Shown: positions 57,171 to 64,000 of the stretch, piece by piece
How positions within the stretch are numbered: position 1 is the stretch's first letter
How the letters are laid out: the number at the start of each line of letters is the position of its first letter
NCBI RefSeq assembly: GCF_001457415.1
Contig: NZ_LN881724.1
Location: 310,001-374,000, forward strand
Source of the DNA: Gorillibacterium timonense
Lineage (GTDB): Bacteria > Bacillota > Bacilli > Paenibacillales > NBRC-103111
Direction: 5' to 3'
DNA: 64,000 nucleotides
The notes under the pieces: model-generated
The model's input: the letters and a program-made list of their open reading frames with translations, nothing else
Database searches by the model: none
Told to the model about the DNA's origin: nothing
Translations under genes and position numbers: made by a program

Positions 57171-57367
57171 GGCAGAAGCGGATGTTCATCGGATGCGATT
57201 GGATTTAGATTATGGAAATCGATCTGATTCAATATAGTATTATCGCTATCTGAAATTCTTTGAAGGTATCTGCGCAGTTCGGTATCTCCTAATTCTTATG
57301 GAATGATCGGGTATTCGTCCTAAGGACGTCTCTTATTTGATAAGTAATCGGAATTCGATAAATGATC

Positions 57368-57402
57368 CGGGGGCGGTTGGCCGCTCCCGTTTTCTCTTTT
57401 TA
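57368..57402 (+). terminator. Terminator before the rRNA methyltransferase gene
   Basis: Nine-base-pair stem CGGGGGCGG/CCGCTCCCG with TTGG loop, then TTTTCTCTTTTT. It lies 20-50 bases before the next start codon, so it either ends dgkB transcripts or acts as an attenuator. Confidence 0.8.
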
Positions 57403-57421
57403 ACGAGGAGTGTGGAACGGC

Positions 57422-58927
57422 ATGAGCAAAAAATCAAGGCCCACCAAAGGGAAGGATTCCGCGAGGAAACATAGAGAGCAACCCTCATCCGTACGAGATG
57501 AGCGGGAATATCCGGTTGCGAAGAATGAAGAGTATGAAGCGGAGATCATCGGCTTGACGCATGATGGCGAAGGTGTGGGGCGGGTCAATGGGTTCACTCT
57601 CTTTGTGGCAGGCGCGCTGCCGGGTGAACGGGCTAGGGTAAAGGTCTTGAAGGTGAAAAAGCAATATGGCTACGCCAAATTGCTGAACGTGCTGGAAGCG
57701 AGCCCCGACCGGATTGCAGCGCCTTGCCCGATCTTCGACCAATGCGGCGGCTGCCAGCTTCAGCATCTCAGCTATGAAGCACAGCTGCGCCATAAGCGGC
57801 AGATCGTCGTGGATGCGCTGGAGAGAATCGGCAAGCTCCCGGTGGCGGGAGTGGGAGCGGATGATACGTCCGCTGCTGGCGCCATCCCCGTTCATCCGGT
57901 GATCGGCATGCCGAATCCGTGGAACTATCGCAACAAAGCTCAGGTTCCATTGGGGGAAGTGGAAGGCGGCCTGGTCGGCGGCTTCTACGCCCAAGGCAGC
58001 CACAGGATCATTGACATGGATGCCTGCATGATCCAGCATGAGGCGAACGACGATGTCATTAGCAAGGTCAAGGAGATCGCCAGCAGTCTGGGGATCAGCG
58101 CGTACAAGGAGGAAACCGGGGAAGGACTGCTTCGCCATGTGGTGGCGAAGATCGGGTTCCGTACAGGTGAGATCATGGTTGTCCTGGTCGTGAACGGAGA
58201 CAAGCTTCCTCAGCAGGAAGCCTTTGTCGATTCGATTCGTGAGGCCATTCCCGGCGTGAAGAGCATTTGCATGAACCGCAACACCCGTCAGACTAACGTT
58301 ATCTTTGGCGATCGGACGGATGTGCTCTGGGGCAGTGAGACGATCTACGACTATATCGGCGACATCAAGTTCGCGATATCGGCTCGATCGTTCTATCAGG
58401 TCAACCCCGTGCAGACGGAGGTGCTCTATCGCACCGCCCTCGATTATGCCGCGCTGACCGGCGGCGAGACCGTCATCGATGCCTACTGCGGCATCGGGAC
58501 GATCTCACTCTTCCTCGCACAGCATGCGGGCCGCGTCTACGGCGTCGAGATCGTCGCCGAAGCCATCGCCGACGCCCGCCGCAACGCGGCGCTAAACGGC
58601 CTTGCTAACGTCGACTTCGCCGTCGGCAAGGCCGAAGAGATCATCCCGACGTGGCGTGCCGACGGCATCACGCCGGACGTCATCGTCGTCGACCCACCCC
58701 GCAAGGGCTGCGAGCCGGAGCTGCTCGACACGATGCTCGCCATGCGGCCGGAGCGCATCGTGTACGTGTCCTGCAATCCCGCGACCTTGGCACGGGATTT
58801 GCGAGTGCTAGTGGATGGGGGCTACAGAGTAGAAGAAGTCACGCCAGTAGATATGTTTCCACATACGGTACATGTGGAGTCGGTCACTCAGCTAGTTAAA
58901 AATGAAACAGGTCGCGGAAATGCTTGA
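57422..58927 (+). CDS. rlmD: 23S rRNA (uracil-C5)-methyltransferase
   Basis: 501 residues from ATG 57422, GAGGAGTG ten bases upstream. A basic start is followed by a TRAM RNA-binding domain (about 35-95: [20 protein letters not shown]). Iron-sulphur ligands [15 protein letters not shown] (about 104-118). SAM-binding [14 protein letters not shown] (about 355) and the catalytic region [13 protein letters not shown] (about 425) with [13 protein letters not shown] and its nucleophile Cys (about 448). It methylates uracil in 23S rRNA (U1939 and, in Bacillus RlmCD, U747). Its 3' end borders the phage-like element. Confidence 0.95.
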   Translation: MSKKSRPTKGKDSARKHREQPSSVRDEREYPVAKNEEYEAEIIGLTHDGEGVGRVNGFTLFVAGALPGERARVKVLKVKKQYGYAKLLNVLEASPDRIAAPCPIFDQCGGCQLQHLSYEAQLRHKRQIVVDALERIGKLPVAGVGADDTSAAGAIPVHPVIGMPNPWNYRNKAQVPLGEVEGGLVGGFYAQGSHRIIDMDACMIQHEANDDVISKVKEIASSLGISAYKEETGEGLLRHVVAKIGFRTGEIMVVLVVNGDKLPQQEAFVDSIREAIPGVKSICMNRNTRQTNVIFGDRTDVLWGSETIYDYIGDIKFAISARSFYQVNPVQTEVLYRTALDYAALTGGETVIDAYCGIGTISLFLAQHAGRVYGVEIVAEAIADARRNAALNGLANVDFAVGKAEEIIPTWRADGITPDVIVVDPPRKGCEPELLDTMLAMRPERIVYVSCNPATLARDLRVLVDGGYRVEEVTPVDMFPHTVHVESVTQLVKNETGRGNA

Positions 58928-59063
58928 TGTGTAAGGTGTTTTTCGGAGTATCACAGGGTTGGCGAAGTGTGTAATACAGGGCCTATTCGGGCCTGTTGAT
59001 GTGAATTTGATGTGAAAATCCCAAATAATGAGCCGCAAATAAAGAATATTCGACATAAAGGAA

Positions 59064-59096
59064 GACGCCCGGAGTTATTCAGCCGAGCGTCTTTTA
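59064..59096. terminator. Terminator between rlmD and the integrase
   Basis: GACGCCCGG/CCGAGCGTC stem (one mismatch) with a 10-base loop and TTTT on the plus strand. It overlaps the last codons of the integrase gene, so it was probably placed there with the element. Confidence 0.75.
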
Positions 59097-60316
59097 TCGT
59101 TCCGTTCTTTCTTCGGAGCAAACAGGGATTCAAATTTGTCCGCCGCTGCCTGGTCTGCAGAGCGGAGAGCATGGCCGTAGATGTTCATGGTCGTGGTGAT
59201 GTTGCCGTGGCCAAGCCGTTCGGAGATGATCTTAGCATGAACGCCCTGGTTGATGAGTAGCGTTGCGGAGGTATGACGCAGATCGTGGAAGCGGATGTAC
59301 CGGAAGCCGTTCTTCTGGATGAAGTGCCGGAACCAGAGATAAGGTCGCTCTTGATGGAAGGGAGTGCCGTCAGGGTGAGAGAAGACGAAGTTCCATTCGC
59401 GTCCTTCTCGATCCCGCCCATTCCAACCGGCTCCAATGGTATCACGCTCTTTTACTCGGTAAGCATAGTACTCGCGGAGCTCCTCCAGCACGGAAGCGGG
59501 CAAGGCAACCTTCCGCCGGGAATTCTTGGTCTTGGGTTCTTTGACGATGATCTCGCCCTTGAGAGCTTGTACAAGTGACTGGCAGACGTCGATTGTTCCG
59601 GCTTTCCAGTCCACATGCTTCCATTCCAGCCCAAGCAGTTCGCCTCGGCGCAGGCCCGTTGTAAGCGCCAACGTGATCATCATCCGCCAGTGGTAGAGCT
59701 CCCGCTGCAGGGCTGTGAGGAGCTGCCGAACCTCTTGCTCGTCATAGGGCAGGATATCCTTGCTGGTCACCTTGGGCTTCTGGACGGATCCCGCAGGATT
59801 CGTCTTGATGACGCGCCACTCGACCGCCCGGGAGAAGATATTCTTGAGGATGCGGTGATTCATCTGGATTGTCCCCGAAGCCAGCCCGCCGCTCTTCCGA
59901 TCACCGCGGCCGCCGTCCTGCCCAAGCTTCTCCAGGAAGTCCACGATGTGTAGCGGCTTGATGTCCTCCAGTTTCATGTGGCCGAAGGTGGGCAAGATCC
60001 GTTTCTTCAGATGAGACTCATAGGCGATCCGCGTTTTATGCTCCAGTTGCTTCACAGAGTATTTGCTTCGCCATTCCTCCACGAAGGCTGCGAATGTCAT
60101 CTTCTGCGGCGCAATGAACTCTCCGGCCAGCACTTCCTCCCGAAACTTGGCATATTCCATGTCCAGGTGATCCTGCAGCCGCTTCTTCGTCTTGAGTAGC
60201 GCCTCGTCAGTTATGGTGATCGTCTTTGTTCGCCGACCGTATTTGCCGTTCGCCTGAACGCCGGTGTAAACAGTGAAGAACCAGCTATTCGGACTGCGTT
60301 GCTGGATATTTGCCAT
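59075..60316 (-). CDS. int: Tyrosine-type phage integrase
   Basis: 413 residues, AGAGGGTG six bases before the ATG. N-terminal arm-binding AP2-like domain (about 1-60) and SAM-like core-binding domain (about 70-170) precede the catalytic domain. Catalytic residues: Arg in TTGLRRGELLGL (about 225), His-x-x-Arg in FHDLRHTSATLL (about 345), His in RLGHGNITTTMN (about 370) and Tyr in NIYGHAL (about 381). It integrates and, with an excisionase, excises the element. Confidence 0.95.
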   Translation of the reverse strand: MANIQQRSPNSWFFTVYTGVQANGKYGRRTKTITITDEALLKTKKRLQDHLDMEYAKFREEVLAGEFIAPQKMTFAAFVEEWRSKYSVKQLEHKTRIAYESHLKKRILPTFGHMKLEDIKPLHIVDFLEKLGQDGGRGDRKSGGLASGTIQMNHRILKNIFSRAVEWRVIKTNPAGSVQKPKVTSKDILPYDEQEVRQLLTALQRELYHWRMMITLALTTGLRRGELLGLEWKHVDWKAGTIDVCQSLVQALKGEIIVKEPKTKNSRRKVALPASVLEELREYYAYRVKERDTIGAGWNGRDREGREWNFVFSHPDGTPFHQERPYLWFRHFIQKNGFRYIRFHDLRHTSATLLINQGVHAKIISERLGHGNITTTMNIYGHALRSADQAAADKFESLFAPKKERNDKRRSAE

Positions 60317-60332
60317 TTTATCACCCTCTCGA

Positions 60333-60593
60333 TTAGTGTTCCTTTAACCATCTTTCCAAGAATTCGCGGGCTTCTCGGGCGGGAAAGTACCACTTCCCCC
60401 CGATCTTATGTTTTTGAAAATCAGGGTGAAAGAAAAATGTGCTTTGAATAGTGCCCCAACTCATGCAGGTCAGTTTCGATAATTGCTTAGAATCCCAAAA
60501 TACATAGTCTGAGTCTAGCTGCTTTAATATGTCGGAGATTTTCTCTTTAACAAACTCATTTACTTGATGTTGGTCTATATGAATTTCAATCAT
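60333..60593 (-). CDS. DUF771-like small phage protein, possible excisionase
   Basis: 86 residues, co-directional with and 16 bases upstream of the integrase gene; it overlaps the repressor stop (ATGA). It has an N-terminal acidic helix and a C-terminal helix-turn-helix-like part: DSKQLSKLTCMSWGTIQ, then FFHPDFQKHKIGGKWYFPAREAREFLERWL (quoted in part). This resembles DUF771 proteins of Gram-positive phages. Location makes a directionality-factor role attractive, but unproven. Confidence 0.6.
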   Translation of the reverse strand: MIEIHIDQHQVNEFVKEKISDILKQLDSDYVFWDSKQLSKLTCMSWGTIQSTFFFHPDFQKHKIGGKWYFPAREAREFLERWLKEH

Positions 60594-61117
60594 TTGTCGG
60601 TTTCCTTATCATGATCAGGAAATAGAGCAGTAAGGACATTCAGTGCTATCTGGCGTTCCTCATAAGAAAGCTCATGACTGGAGAAATAAACCTTTTCCCT
60701 TCGTTGTAGAAGAAATTGCAAGTCGAAAAAACGTCTGGCGAGTTCATCTGGAGTTAATGCAATTGTTACCTTTGCTCCGTTTTTGTCGGTTATTTGTTCG
60801 TGTGCAAGCTCTTCAAACACATTTTTTACTACAGGGCTGTTACTTCGATTGGGACGGCCAAAGAATGCATCTACATCTTCTTGGGTTGTATTGCTCCAAT
60901 ATCCGGCCTTGACCATTAAATCGGAATACATGACGCCTAGCGCCGGAGCGAGTTTTTTTAGAATATCGGGGGAAGGGATTATTTCGTTTCCAGAACGTGG
61001 ATCTTTGCCCTTCTCGATGCTGCTTAAATAAGTATTGCTAACACCTGAAAGGCGTTCAATTTCCCGCAGACTACGTTTTCCTCTAATTTCTCGGATATAT
61101 TGACCAATATCGGTAAT
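60590..61117 (-). CDS. cI-like phage repressor, apparent ATT start codon
   Basis: 175 residues if read from ATT at 61117-61115. AGGGGG (61131-61126) lies exactly eight bases upstream of this codon. In this frame the protein starts TDIGQYIREIRGKRSLREIE, after which SGVSNTYLSSIEKGKDPRSG completes a typical XRE HTH, normally preceded by a Met at this very position. The only in-frame ATG (60931) falls after the DNA-binding domain and has no Shine-Dalgarno, so an ATG-only reading would lose it. There is no in-frame ATG, GTG or TTG near the beginning. The C-terminal half (about 90-175) is unrecognised. Divergent from the Cro-like gene. Confidence 0.75.
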   Translation of the reverse strand: MTDIGQYIREIRGKRSLREIERLSGVSNTYLSSIEKGKDPRSGNEIIPSPDILKKLAPALGVMYSDLMVKAGYWSNTTQEDVDAFFGRPNRSNSPVVKNVFEELAHEQITDKNGAKVTIALTPDELARRFFDLQFLLQRREKVYFSSHELSYEERQIALNVLTALFPDHDKETDK

Positions 61118-61153
61118 GATAATTACCCCCTATGAATTAATTGGCAATCATGG

Positions 61154-61182
61154 TTGACATTTATGATAACATGCTATATTAT
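61154..61182 (+). promoter_or_regulatory. Promoter of the Cro-like gene in the lysogeny switch
   Basis: TTGACA at 61154-61159, 17-base spacer, TATTAT at 61177-61182 (TATATT overlaps at 61175). Operators are likely here and in the 30 bases to the left. Confidence 0.65.
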
Positions 61183-61204
61183 GATTAGCAAGGAGGTGCT
61201 ACTC

Positions 61205-61414
61205 GTGGTTAGCAACAATTTAAGATTGGTAAGAAAAGAAATCGGCATGTCCATATCAGAGCTTGCTCGTCGAGCGAATTCAAGTAGACAAACCATTACC
61301 AACATTGAATTGCGTGGTCAGGTTCCAAATGGATTATTAATGATCGCCATCTGCGATGTATTGAAAAAACAGCCCAAGGAAATTTTTTTTGATTCTAATG
61401 CAAACCATGGTTAG
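61205..61414 (+). CDS. Cro-like HTH regulator
   Basis: 69 residues from GTG 61205, AAGGAGG eight bases upstream. Compact XRE HTH: NNLRLVRKEIGMSISELARRANSSRQTITNIE (parts: LRLVRKEIGMSISELARRA) with a C-terminal dimerisation-like helix PNGLLMIAICDVLKKQPKEIFF. Divergent from the repressor, so it likely plays the Cro role. Its first codons and its stop both lie in copies of TGGTTAGCAAC. Confidence 0.85.
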   Translation: MVSNNLRLVRKEIGMSISELARRANSSRQTITNIELRGQVPNGLLMIAICDVLKKQPKEIFFDSNANHG

Positions 61415-61491
61415 CAACTAGATATGATGACTTAGTTTGAAACCATCACACCGTGGTCACTAGTGGCAACAAGCAAAAGGAGGAAAGAGCA

Positions 61492-61815
61492 ATGACCGAT
61501 TTGGAGTATACGGCCGCCCAGCGGCGGCATGAGCTGGCAGTCAAGTTTTTCCCTGCAGGACTGATGCCGGATCAAATCAAACTGCTGGATGAAGTAGAGC
61601 AGCTTCTGATCCGCGCCTATCAAGCCGGCGAGAGTCAAGCTGTTGAAGTGCAGACCTGGAGCAATCAATCCGCATTTGGCTATGCGATTCTGGCTGCTGA
61701 GCGGACCGGACAAGCCCCGGCACAGATTCAGCAATTGGTGAAAGCCCTGCATACTATCTTTGATCGCGTTTCGCTGGAAGAGGCTGCAGCGCACTATCGG
61801 CGGTCACCTTATTAA
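61492..61815 (+). CDS. Small early phage protein, unknown function
   Basis: 107 residues from ATG 61492, AAAGGAGG upstream. Soluble, helical, acidic/amphipathic. No motif was recognised. First gene of the apparent early operon after the Cro-like gene. Confidence 0.75.
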   Translation: MTDLEYTAAQRRHELAVKFFPAGLMPDQIKLLDEVEQLLIRAYQAGESQAVEVQTWSNQSAFGYAILAAERTGQAPAQIQQLVKALHTIFDRVSLEEAAAHYRRSPY

Positions 61816-61884
61816 GTATCAACTGAATCCAGATTTGGATTGTGCCCAGATGTGGGCATGCAGAAAAAAAAGGGGGGCGGCGAC

Positions 61885-62076
61885 ATGAAAGAAAAGCAGC
61901 CGAATCAAGTCGATTGGCTCACTATCGAAGAATTGTCCGAGGCAAAGCTTCGGCTGGTGAAAGTTGTGAGTGGAATGTCGCTTGATCCTGAGTATACGAC
62001 TCAGGAAGCGGTGGCGGGGATTCTGGAAGCAATATTCTTCATCGACCAAACCGTTTCAGCAAACTTGAAAATGTGA
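61885..62076 (+). CDS. Small early phage protein, unknown function
   Basis: 63 residues from ATG 61885 with a G-rich site (GGGGGGCGG) just upstream; GTG 61840 is an in-frame alternative. Contains LTIEELSEAKLRLVKVV and a hydrophobic AGILEAIFFIDQTV helix. No family recognised. Confidence 0.65.
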   Translation: MKEKQPNQVDWLTIEELSEAKLRLVKVVSGMSLDPEYTTQEAVAGILEAIFFIDQTVSANLKM

Positions 62077-62094
62077 GAGGGGAAGTGGATTAGT

Positions 62095-62376
62095 ATGACA
62101 CCTATCGAGCAATCCGTTATTAGCAATGCGGGGAAAGTGCTCCCGTTCAGAGGGCAGGGAGTGGTGCCCGGCCAAGAAGCTGGCGAAGCATCTGCACCTC
62201 GGCGGCTGATTGATGTAAAGCAAGCTGCGGAGATGATCGGTTGCGACCGCTCTACGGTCTATCAGATGGTCAGGGAGAAGCAGATCCCCGCAACGAAGAT
62301 CCGCAGCCGGATTTTCTTTCACCCGGACAAGCTGGACGCTTGGCTCCGGGCCGGCGGCACTGCTGGCACAATTTAA
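62095..62376 (+). CDS. Excisionase-type HTH protein
   Basis: 93 residues, GAGGGGAAG upstream. An unstructured first third is followed by a MerR/excisionase-like winged HTH (about 38-88): RRLIDVKQAAEMIGCDRSTVYQMV and PATKIRSRIFFHPDKLDAWL, the HTH_17 pattern. It could be the excision factor or an early regulator. Confidence 0.8.
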   Translation: MTPIEQSVISNAGKVLPFRGQGVVPGQEAGEASAPRRLIDVKQAAEMIGCDRSTVYQMVREKQIPATKIRSRIFFHPDKLDAWLRAGGTAGTI

Positions 62377-62397
62377 ACGATAAGGAGAGTGAACGGC

Positions 62398-62490
62398 TTG
62401 GTCACAACCGGTAGGGAATGGTTCTCGCTCAGTTTGGCTCAGCGCTTACATAGGCTCTCGACAGTCTGCAGGAAAGGAAAAAGGTCTTAA
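62398..62490 (+). CDS. Possible 30-residue ORF with TTG start
   Basis: AAGGAGAGTG lies seven bases upstream of TTG 62398, which opens 30 codons (MVTTGREWFSLSLAQRLHRL...). Its stop codon lies inside the first arm of the following hairpin. Basic and amphipathic. It may be a leader peptide. Low confidence. Confidence 0.3.
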   Translation: MVTTGREWFSLSLAQRLHRLSTVCRKGKRS

Positions 62491-62512
62491 TCGGCACCAC
62501 CCGATCAAGACC
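62483..62512 (+). promoter_or_regulatory. Stable hairpin before the next phage gene
   Basis: GGTCTTAATCGG and CCGATCAAGACC pair with one mismatch around CACCAC. No T run follows, so it is not a classical terminator. It could be a regulatory leader or processing signal. Confidence 0.6.
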
Positions 62513-62569
62513 CGCTTACGTAATTTCGTTACGGCAATCATACCATCCATCTTAGAGAGGAGCAATACC

Positions 62570-63208
62570 ATGACTACGAATCATTTCGAATACCCCGCCC
62601 AGTCGATCGCTTTTATGTTTATCCCGTTCGTGATGAACGGTAAGGCTGGTAAGGTGTTTTCAAAGGTAATGGAGGATGCACGTTCTGCCGTTGGGAAATA
62701 CGATGACCTCACTGAAGCCGAGCGAGAGCATGTAATGAATGTCACGGTGGGTAGGTTGATGCAGGGTCTTTCCATCGCATACAAAACCACTTTCACTTGC
62801 TGTGGGGCTCATGTTGAAGCTCGTGGTATCCACAACAAGAATACCGGTATTTATAGTCTGTTGGTAAGGTGCAATAACTGCGGAAATTATGTTCGACTGA
62901 GTGAAACGGGCTCTATGGAAAAATGTGAACGGCATGAAATGAGAATGAAGGAAGTTACCCTTAGATCGGCTAGACAATTGGCAGGGCTGAGTGAGTCAGA
63001 AGCAGCGAAGGCTCTTAGAGTGACGATCAAGCAACTTAGAAAATGGGAACGACATCCCGATAAAATGAGGTATTCAACGGCGCTTCGATTCCGGAAGCTT
63101 TATGGGAGACCTTTTGCAGGCATACGCTTCTGCTGGTTGCATAAGGAGAAGCGAGGAACTGGGTTTTCCCCACTTGTGGGGAAAGACGGCATTGCCGTAA
63201 CCGCATAG
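62570..63208 (+). CDS. Early phage protein with Cys-rich ribbon and C-terminal HTH
   Basis: 212 residues, GAGAGGAG upstream. N-terminal helical part; cysteines at CCGAHVE (about 76) and CNNCGNYV (about 99), plus CERH (about 122), could bind zinc. From about 130 the sequence SARQLAGLSESEAAKALRVT and IKQLRKWERHPDKM is an XRE-like HTH. Likely a phage transcription regulator. No specific family name. Confidence 0.7.
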   Translation: MTTNHFEYPAQSIAFMFIPFVMNGKAGKVFSKVMEDARSAVGKYDDLTEAEREHVMNVTVGRLMQGLSIAYKTTFTCCGAHVEARGIHNKNTGIYSLLVRCNNCGNYVRLSETGSMEKCERHEMRMKEVTLRSARQLAGLSESEAAKALRVTIKQLRKWERHPDKMRYSTALRFRKLYGRPFAGIRFCWLHKEKRGTGFSPLVGKDGIAVTA

Positions 63209-63223
63209 GAAGAATGAAGGCGG

Positions 63224-64000
63224 GTGAGGAGGGTGGCGAGCTCTCGGCATAGAGGCGGTTTCATTGGCATTGCCAACCAGGTTTGGGACGAGGTTCTCCG
63301 TCGGGACTTTAGTAAGCGGCAAAAGGATATTCTTATGTTCCTTTGGCGCCTTTCATACGGCTGCAATCAAGAAGTGGCAATCGTGCCCTTGCTCAAGGAT
63401 TTTTCATTTTGTGGCGTAGGTAAGACGAATATCACCAGTGAGCTCGCTTACTTAGAGCAGTGCAAGGTTATCCAATGGGATCGAGAGAATAATCAATTTC
63501 GATTCGAAAGCAACTTTGAAATATGGGAACTAATTCAGGTAAGGAAATGGGATGATGACCGGTTTAGTGAATTAATTCATCTGAACTTGAAGAACTCCAA
63601 ACAGACGCCGGCTAAAGTTATTGAATTGATAACCGATCACCACAACCCTGAGTTATCAAAACAAGAACCAAAGCAGGAAGGCGAAGTTATTAAAACAATA
63701 ACCGAAACCGAAAAACGGTTATTAAAACAAGAACCGATGGTTATTGAAACAAGAACCGAGACAACCGGTTTCCCCAGTCAGGACGCGGCTTCCGAGCCTC
63801 TTAAAGACATATTAAAGACAGTAAAGATTAAAGACATAAATATATGCTCATCTGCATTCGCAGAATTCTGGAATATCTACCCCCGAAAAATAGGCAAACA
63901 AGATGCTCTCAAAACCTTTCAAAAGCGAGTCAAAGAGGGAGAAGATCCGCAGGCGATCATCCAGTGTGCCAAGCACTATCGAGAAGAGTGTGAAAGACTC
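63224..64000 (+). CDS. Phage replication initiator (O-like/replisome organiser), runs off the window
   Basis: Open to the window edge, 259 codons seen. Start GTG 63224 (AAGG upstream) or GTG 63233 (GAGGAGG almost adjacent); the frame reads ASSRHRGGFIGIANQVWDEVL and IGIANQVW is like the start of phage O proteins. Residues about 15-90 form a winged-helix DNA-binding domain (KRQKDILMFLWRLSYGC). The middle (about 130-190) is encoded by the origin repeats. The part after residue 205, FAEFWNIYPRKIGKQDALKTF, is a known O/DnaD-like module. It should bind the iterons and load the helicase. The C-terminus is missing. Confidence 0.8.
   Translation, partial: MRRVASSRHRGGFIGIANQVWDEVLRRDFSKRQKDILMFLWRLSYGCNQEVAIVPLLKDFSFCGVGKTNITSELAYLEQCKVIQWDRENNQFRFESNFEIWELIQVRKWDDDRFSELIHLNLKNSKQTPAKVIELITDHHNPELSKQEPKQEGEVIKTITETEKRLLKQEPMVIETRTETTGFPSQDAASEPLKDILKTVKIKDINICSSAFAEFWNIYPRKIGKQDALKTFQKRVKEGEDPQAIIQCAKHYREECERL
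63616..63758 (+). repeat. Replication-origin iterons, five 20-bp copies inside the initiator gene
   Basis: Copies start at 63616, 63651, 63685, 63717 and 63739. Consensus GTTATTRAAACAAGAACCGA, with up to five differences in the first copy. They are directly repeated with gaps of 15, 14, 12 and 2 bases. Placement within the initiator gene is as in lambda ori. Confidence 0.85.
63799..63846 (+). other. AT-rich stretch beside the iterons, candidate DNA-unwinding element
   Basis: Repeated TTAAAGACA-like words (four) and TAAATATATG follow the iterons by about 40 bases. It is the most AT-rich part of the gene and matches the AT-rich region next to iterons in lambda-type origins. Confidence 0.6.

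Larger units (their letters stand above)
59064..64000. mobile_element. Left arm of a temperate prophage (or phage-like integrative element)
   Basis: Integrase pointing outward next to a conserved chromosomal gene, then a DUF771-like gene, a repressor and a divergent Cro-like gene, small early genes, and a replication initiator with origin repeats. This is the standard lambda-like left-to-early layout. The other end is outside the window. The attachment site should lie between the rlmD stop (58927) and the integrase, but cannot be defined without attR. Confidence 0.85.

Overview
The window is a 64 kb chromosomal segment of a GC-rich Gram-positive bacterium, most likely Paenibacillus or a close relative in the Paenibacillaceae. 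The reasons are strong GGAGG ribosome-binding sites, the Bacillus-type pur gene order (purEKBCSQLFMNHD), PurR boxes plus guanine riboswitches, lipoprotein sugar-binding proteins, and a dgkB-rlmD pair as in Bacillus. No rRNA, tRNA, IS element or CRISPR array was seen.

Layout. 1-1.5 kb: a second-copy RsgA-type ribosome GTPase on the minus strand. Its leader carries a tiny ORF, an antiterminator and an intrinsic terminator, and it overlaps a following gene that leaves the window. 1.6-7.7 kb: a VOC protein, then an AT-richer cassette of HTH regulator, LytTR response regulator, membrane-less GHKL kinase and two full ABC exporters, probably acquired. 8-12 kb: a phosphotransferase divergent from an AraC/GyrI regulator, then a guanine/hypoxanthine permease behind a PurR-box pair and a guanine-type riboswitch. 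12-21 kb: Na+/H+ antiporter, a secreted phosphodiesterase-like protein with cohesin/dockerin-like parts, GDPD, MFS permease, and an NfnAB-like oxidoreductase pair. 21.5-29.2 kb: a sugar locus (GntR regulator, TIM-barrel isomerase, ABC importer without ATPase, SIS protein, FGGY kinase). 29.5-34.5 kb: ABC exporter, two-component system, D-2-hydroxyacid dehydrogenase.

34.6-49.4 kb: the complete IMP biosynthesis operon purEKBCSQLFMNHD. It has the same control design as the purine permease at 10 kb: two PurR boxes with the same 24-nt core spacing, a sigma-A promoter, a guanine-type aptamer, a sequence able to capture the 3' strand of P1, and a terminator. The two units should therefore respond together to purine status. 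The operon is interrupted by an AT-rich repeat array between purK and purB. 49.6-58.9 kb: Bax-inhibitor-like membrane protein, VanY-type peptidase, a large lipoprotein, a Gly-rich basic protein, YerC, a CbiX-like chelatase, a 48-bp tandem repeat, dgkB and rlmD.

59 kb to the end: the left arm of a temperate phage (or phage-like element) next to rlmD: integrase, DUF771-like protein, cI-like repressor that appears to start at ATT, divergent Cro-like gene, small early genes, and a replication-initiator gene that leaves the window and contains five 20-bp iterons followed by an AT-rich stretch, a lambda-type origin inside its initiator gene.
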